From Bacillus marinisedimentorum (lineage in GTDB: Bacteria; Bacillota; Bacilli; Bacillales; Bacillaceae_O), in the NCBI RefSeq assembly GCF_001644195.2, contig NZ_LWBL02000052.1, forward strand, positions 1-44,161: a stretch of DNA of 44,161 nt, written 5' to 3'. A program made the translations under genes and the position numbers. Positions 43,496 to 44,161 of the stretch are shown here, piece after piece. The notes beneath the pieces were generated by a model. It was given only the letters and a program-made list of their open reading frames with translations. It ran no database searches and was not told where the DNA came from. The first letter of the stretch is position 1. Each line of letters begins with the position of its first letter.

Positions 43496-43858
43496 ATGGG
43501 CGCTTGGGGAACAGGAATATTTGAGGATGACACAGCCTGCGATGTCCGGGATCAATTCATCGACTATCTGGAAGAAGGCAAAACGATTCAGGAAGCAACA
43601 GCTAAAATAACCGAAGAATACGAGGAGGAGTTCAGCATCGAAGACGATCTGGAAGTCATGTCCATCGTCTACATCAGCCTCGCGGCAGTGCAGCTAGAGA
43701 AAAATGAGCTTCAGGAAGAAGTCCGCAAAACCGCTATAGAGCTCATTGACCGCGGAGCCGACCTGGAACTGTGGGAAGAAGCCGATGGTGAGGACTATGA
43801 AGAACGGCAAAAAGTGCTTGAAGATTTTAATGAGCGCCTCCTTTCCTTAAAGCGGTAA
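43496..43858 (+). CDS. DUF4259 family protein
   Basis: 120 aa, acidic, helical, cytosolic. Starts MGAWGTGIFEDDTACDVRDQF, the hallmark N-terminus of DUF4259. Function unknown; members are scattered in bacteria, often near polymorphic toxin or immunity genes, but no toxin is seen here. ATG at 43496, 8 nt after GGAGG; the in-frame ATG at 43481 overlaps the ribosome binding site. Confidence 0.9.
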   Translation: MGAWGTGIFEDDTACDVRDQFIDYLEEGKTIQEATAKITEEYEEEFSIEDDLEVMSIVYISLAAVQLEKNELQEEVRKTAIELIDRGADLELWEEADGEDYEERQKVLEDFNERLLSLKR

Positions 43859-44161
43859 AGAAAACTTGGTCAATCAGTACATGGGTTTTTACTTTGAATA
43901 CGGTCGTATTCCATTAAACTGGTTAATGGATTAAATAACTGAGTGGATTTAAGCGGAAGTCATGAGGATACTGGGGAAATGAACAGGAGGGAGAGAACCG
44001 CAGCCCGCAAATGGTTTCGATTTGGGTGCTGGCCATTGAAGGGCACTGCGTGGATTGCTGGATTGTTCTCCTTGTAGGCACAGGAATTCGGTTCCCGTGC
44101 CTGTATTTTCGCCTCTTTGTTGTTTTAGGTATGGAAGGCTGGGGCTCGTGCCTATATTCTG
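43859..44161. other. Intergenic end of window with several small hairpins
   Basis: No gene. GAATACG/CGTATTC (43896-43911), TCCATTAA/TTAATGGA (43910-43930) and AGGCAC/GTGCCT (44076-44102) can form stems; the last, followed by GTATTTT, may be the terminator of the DUF4259 gene. CGTGCCT(G/A)TATT occurs at 44096 and 44147 and may begin another repeat array beyond the edge. Confidence 0.45.

Overview
The window looks like the chromosome of an endospore-forming Bacillaceae (Bacillus in the broad sense) of moderate G+C. The evidence is a TRAP-regulated trp operon, a ribDEAH operon behind an FMN riboswitch, and close look-alikes of B. subtilis YpvA, AprX, YkuD, YocS and SwrC. Strong AGGAGG-type ribosome binding sites, frequent TTG/GTG starts and several sigma-K-like promoters fit the same picture. 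No rRNA, tRNA, complete insertion sequence or CRISPR array was seen.

Layout. 1-260 is a short-repeat array. 452-7032 (minus) is trpE-D-C-F-B-A plus a trpG/pabA gene, with a full TRAP leader upstream of trpE and a second TRAP-type site over the trpG start. 7.4-11.1 kb holds a DUF3231 protein, a small orphan gene behind a SAM-I riboswitch, a His/Cys-rich mini-protein, a YocS-like transporter and a lipoprotein. 11.1-13.3 kb has a dispersed repeat, two small unknown genes and the largest repeat array. 13.3-20.3 kb carries a secreted nuclease, a PH-domain protein, an RsbR-like STAS protein, a GNAT acetyltransferase, a DinG-family helicase and an AprX-type protease. 20.4-24.3 kb is the riboflavin operon. 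24.3-29.3 kb has a possible relic, a ferritin, a small unknown gene, a decayed gene and a SwrC-like RND pump. 29.4-33.4 kb has a third array, an MBL hydrolase with a nucleoside-phosphorylase-like partner, a LysM-YkuD transpeptidase, a DUF1360 protein and a very small Cys-tailed gene. 33.4-40.2 kb is a cluster of two coiled-coil proteins, a Cys-rich acidic protein and an amidase-like protein, several with sigma-K-like promoters. 40.5-43.9 kb has a 612-aa protein with a possible papain-like Cys-His-Asn triad, a VTT/DedA-family membrane protein and a DUF4259 protein.

How it works together. Two biosynthetic operons are each controlled by an RNA that senses the product: TRAP-tryptophan for trp, FMN for rib. 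A third RNA switch (SAM-I) controls a gene of unknown function. The 33-40 kb cluster is best read as late-sporulation or spore-surface genes; this is inferred from promoters and protein character, not from homology.

The least explained structure is not coding. Arrays built on TTCACGCC with a strict 21-bp phase sit at 3' ends of genes, two of them between convergent genes. A different core (ACTGTCCA) with the same 21-bp phase sits at another convergent junction. A separate ~170-bp dispersed repeat occurs three times; each copy contains the DnaA-box sequence TTATCCACA and abuts the A/T run of a hairpin.
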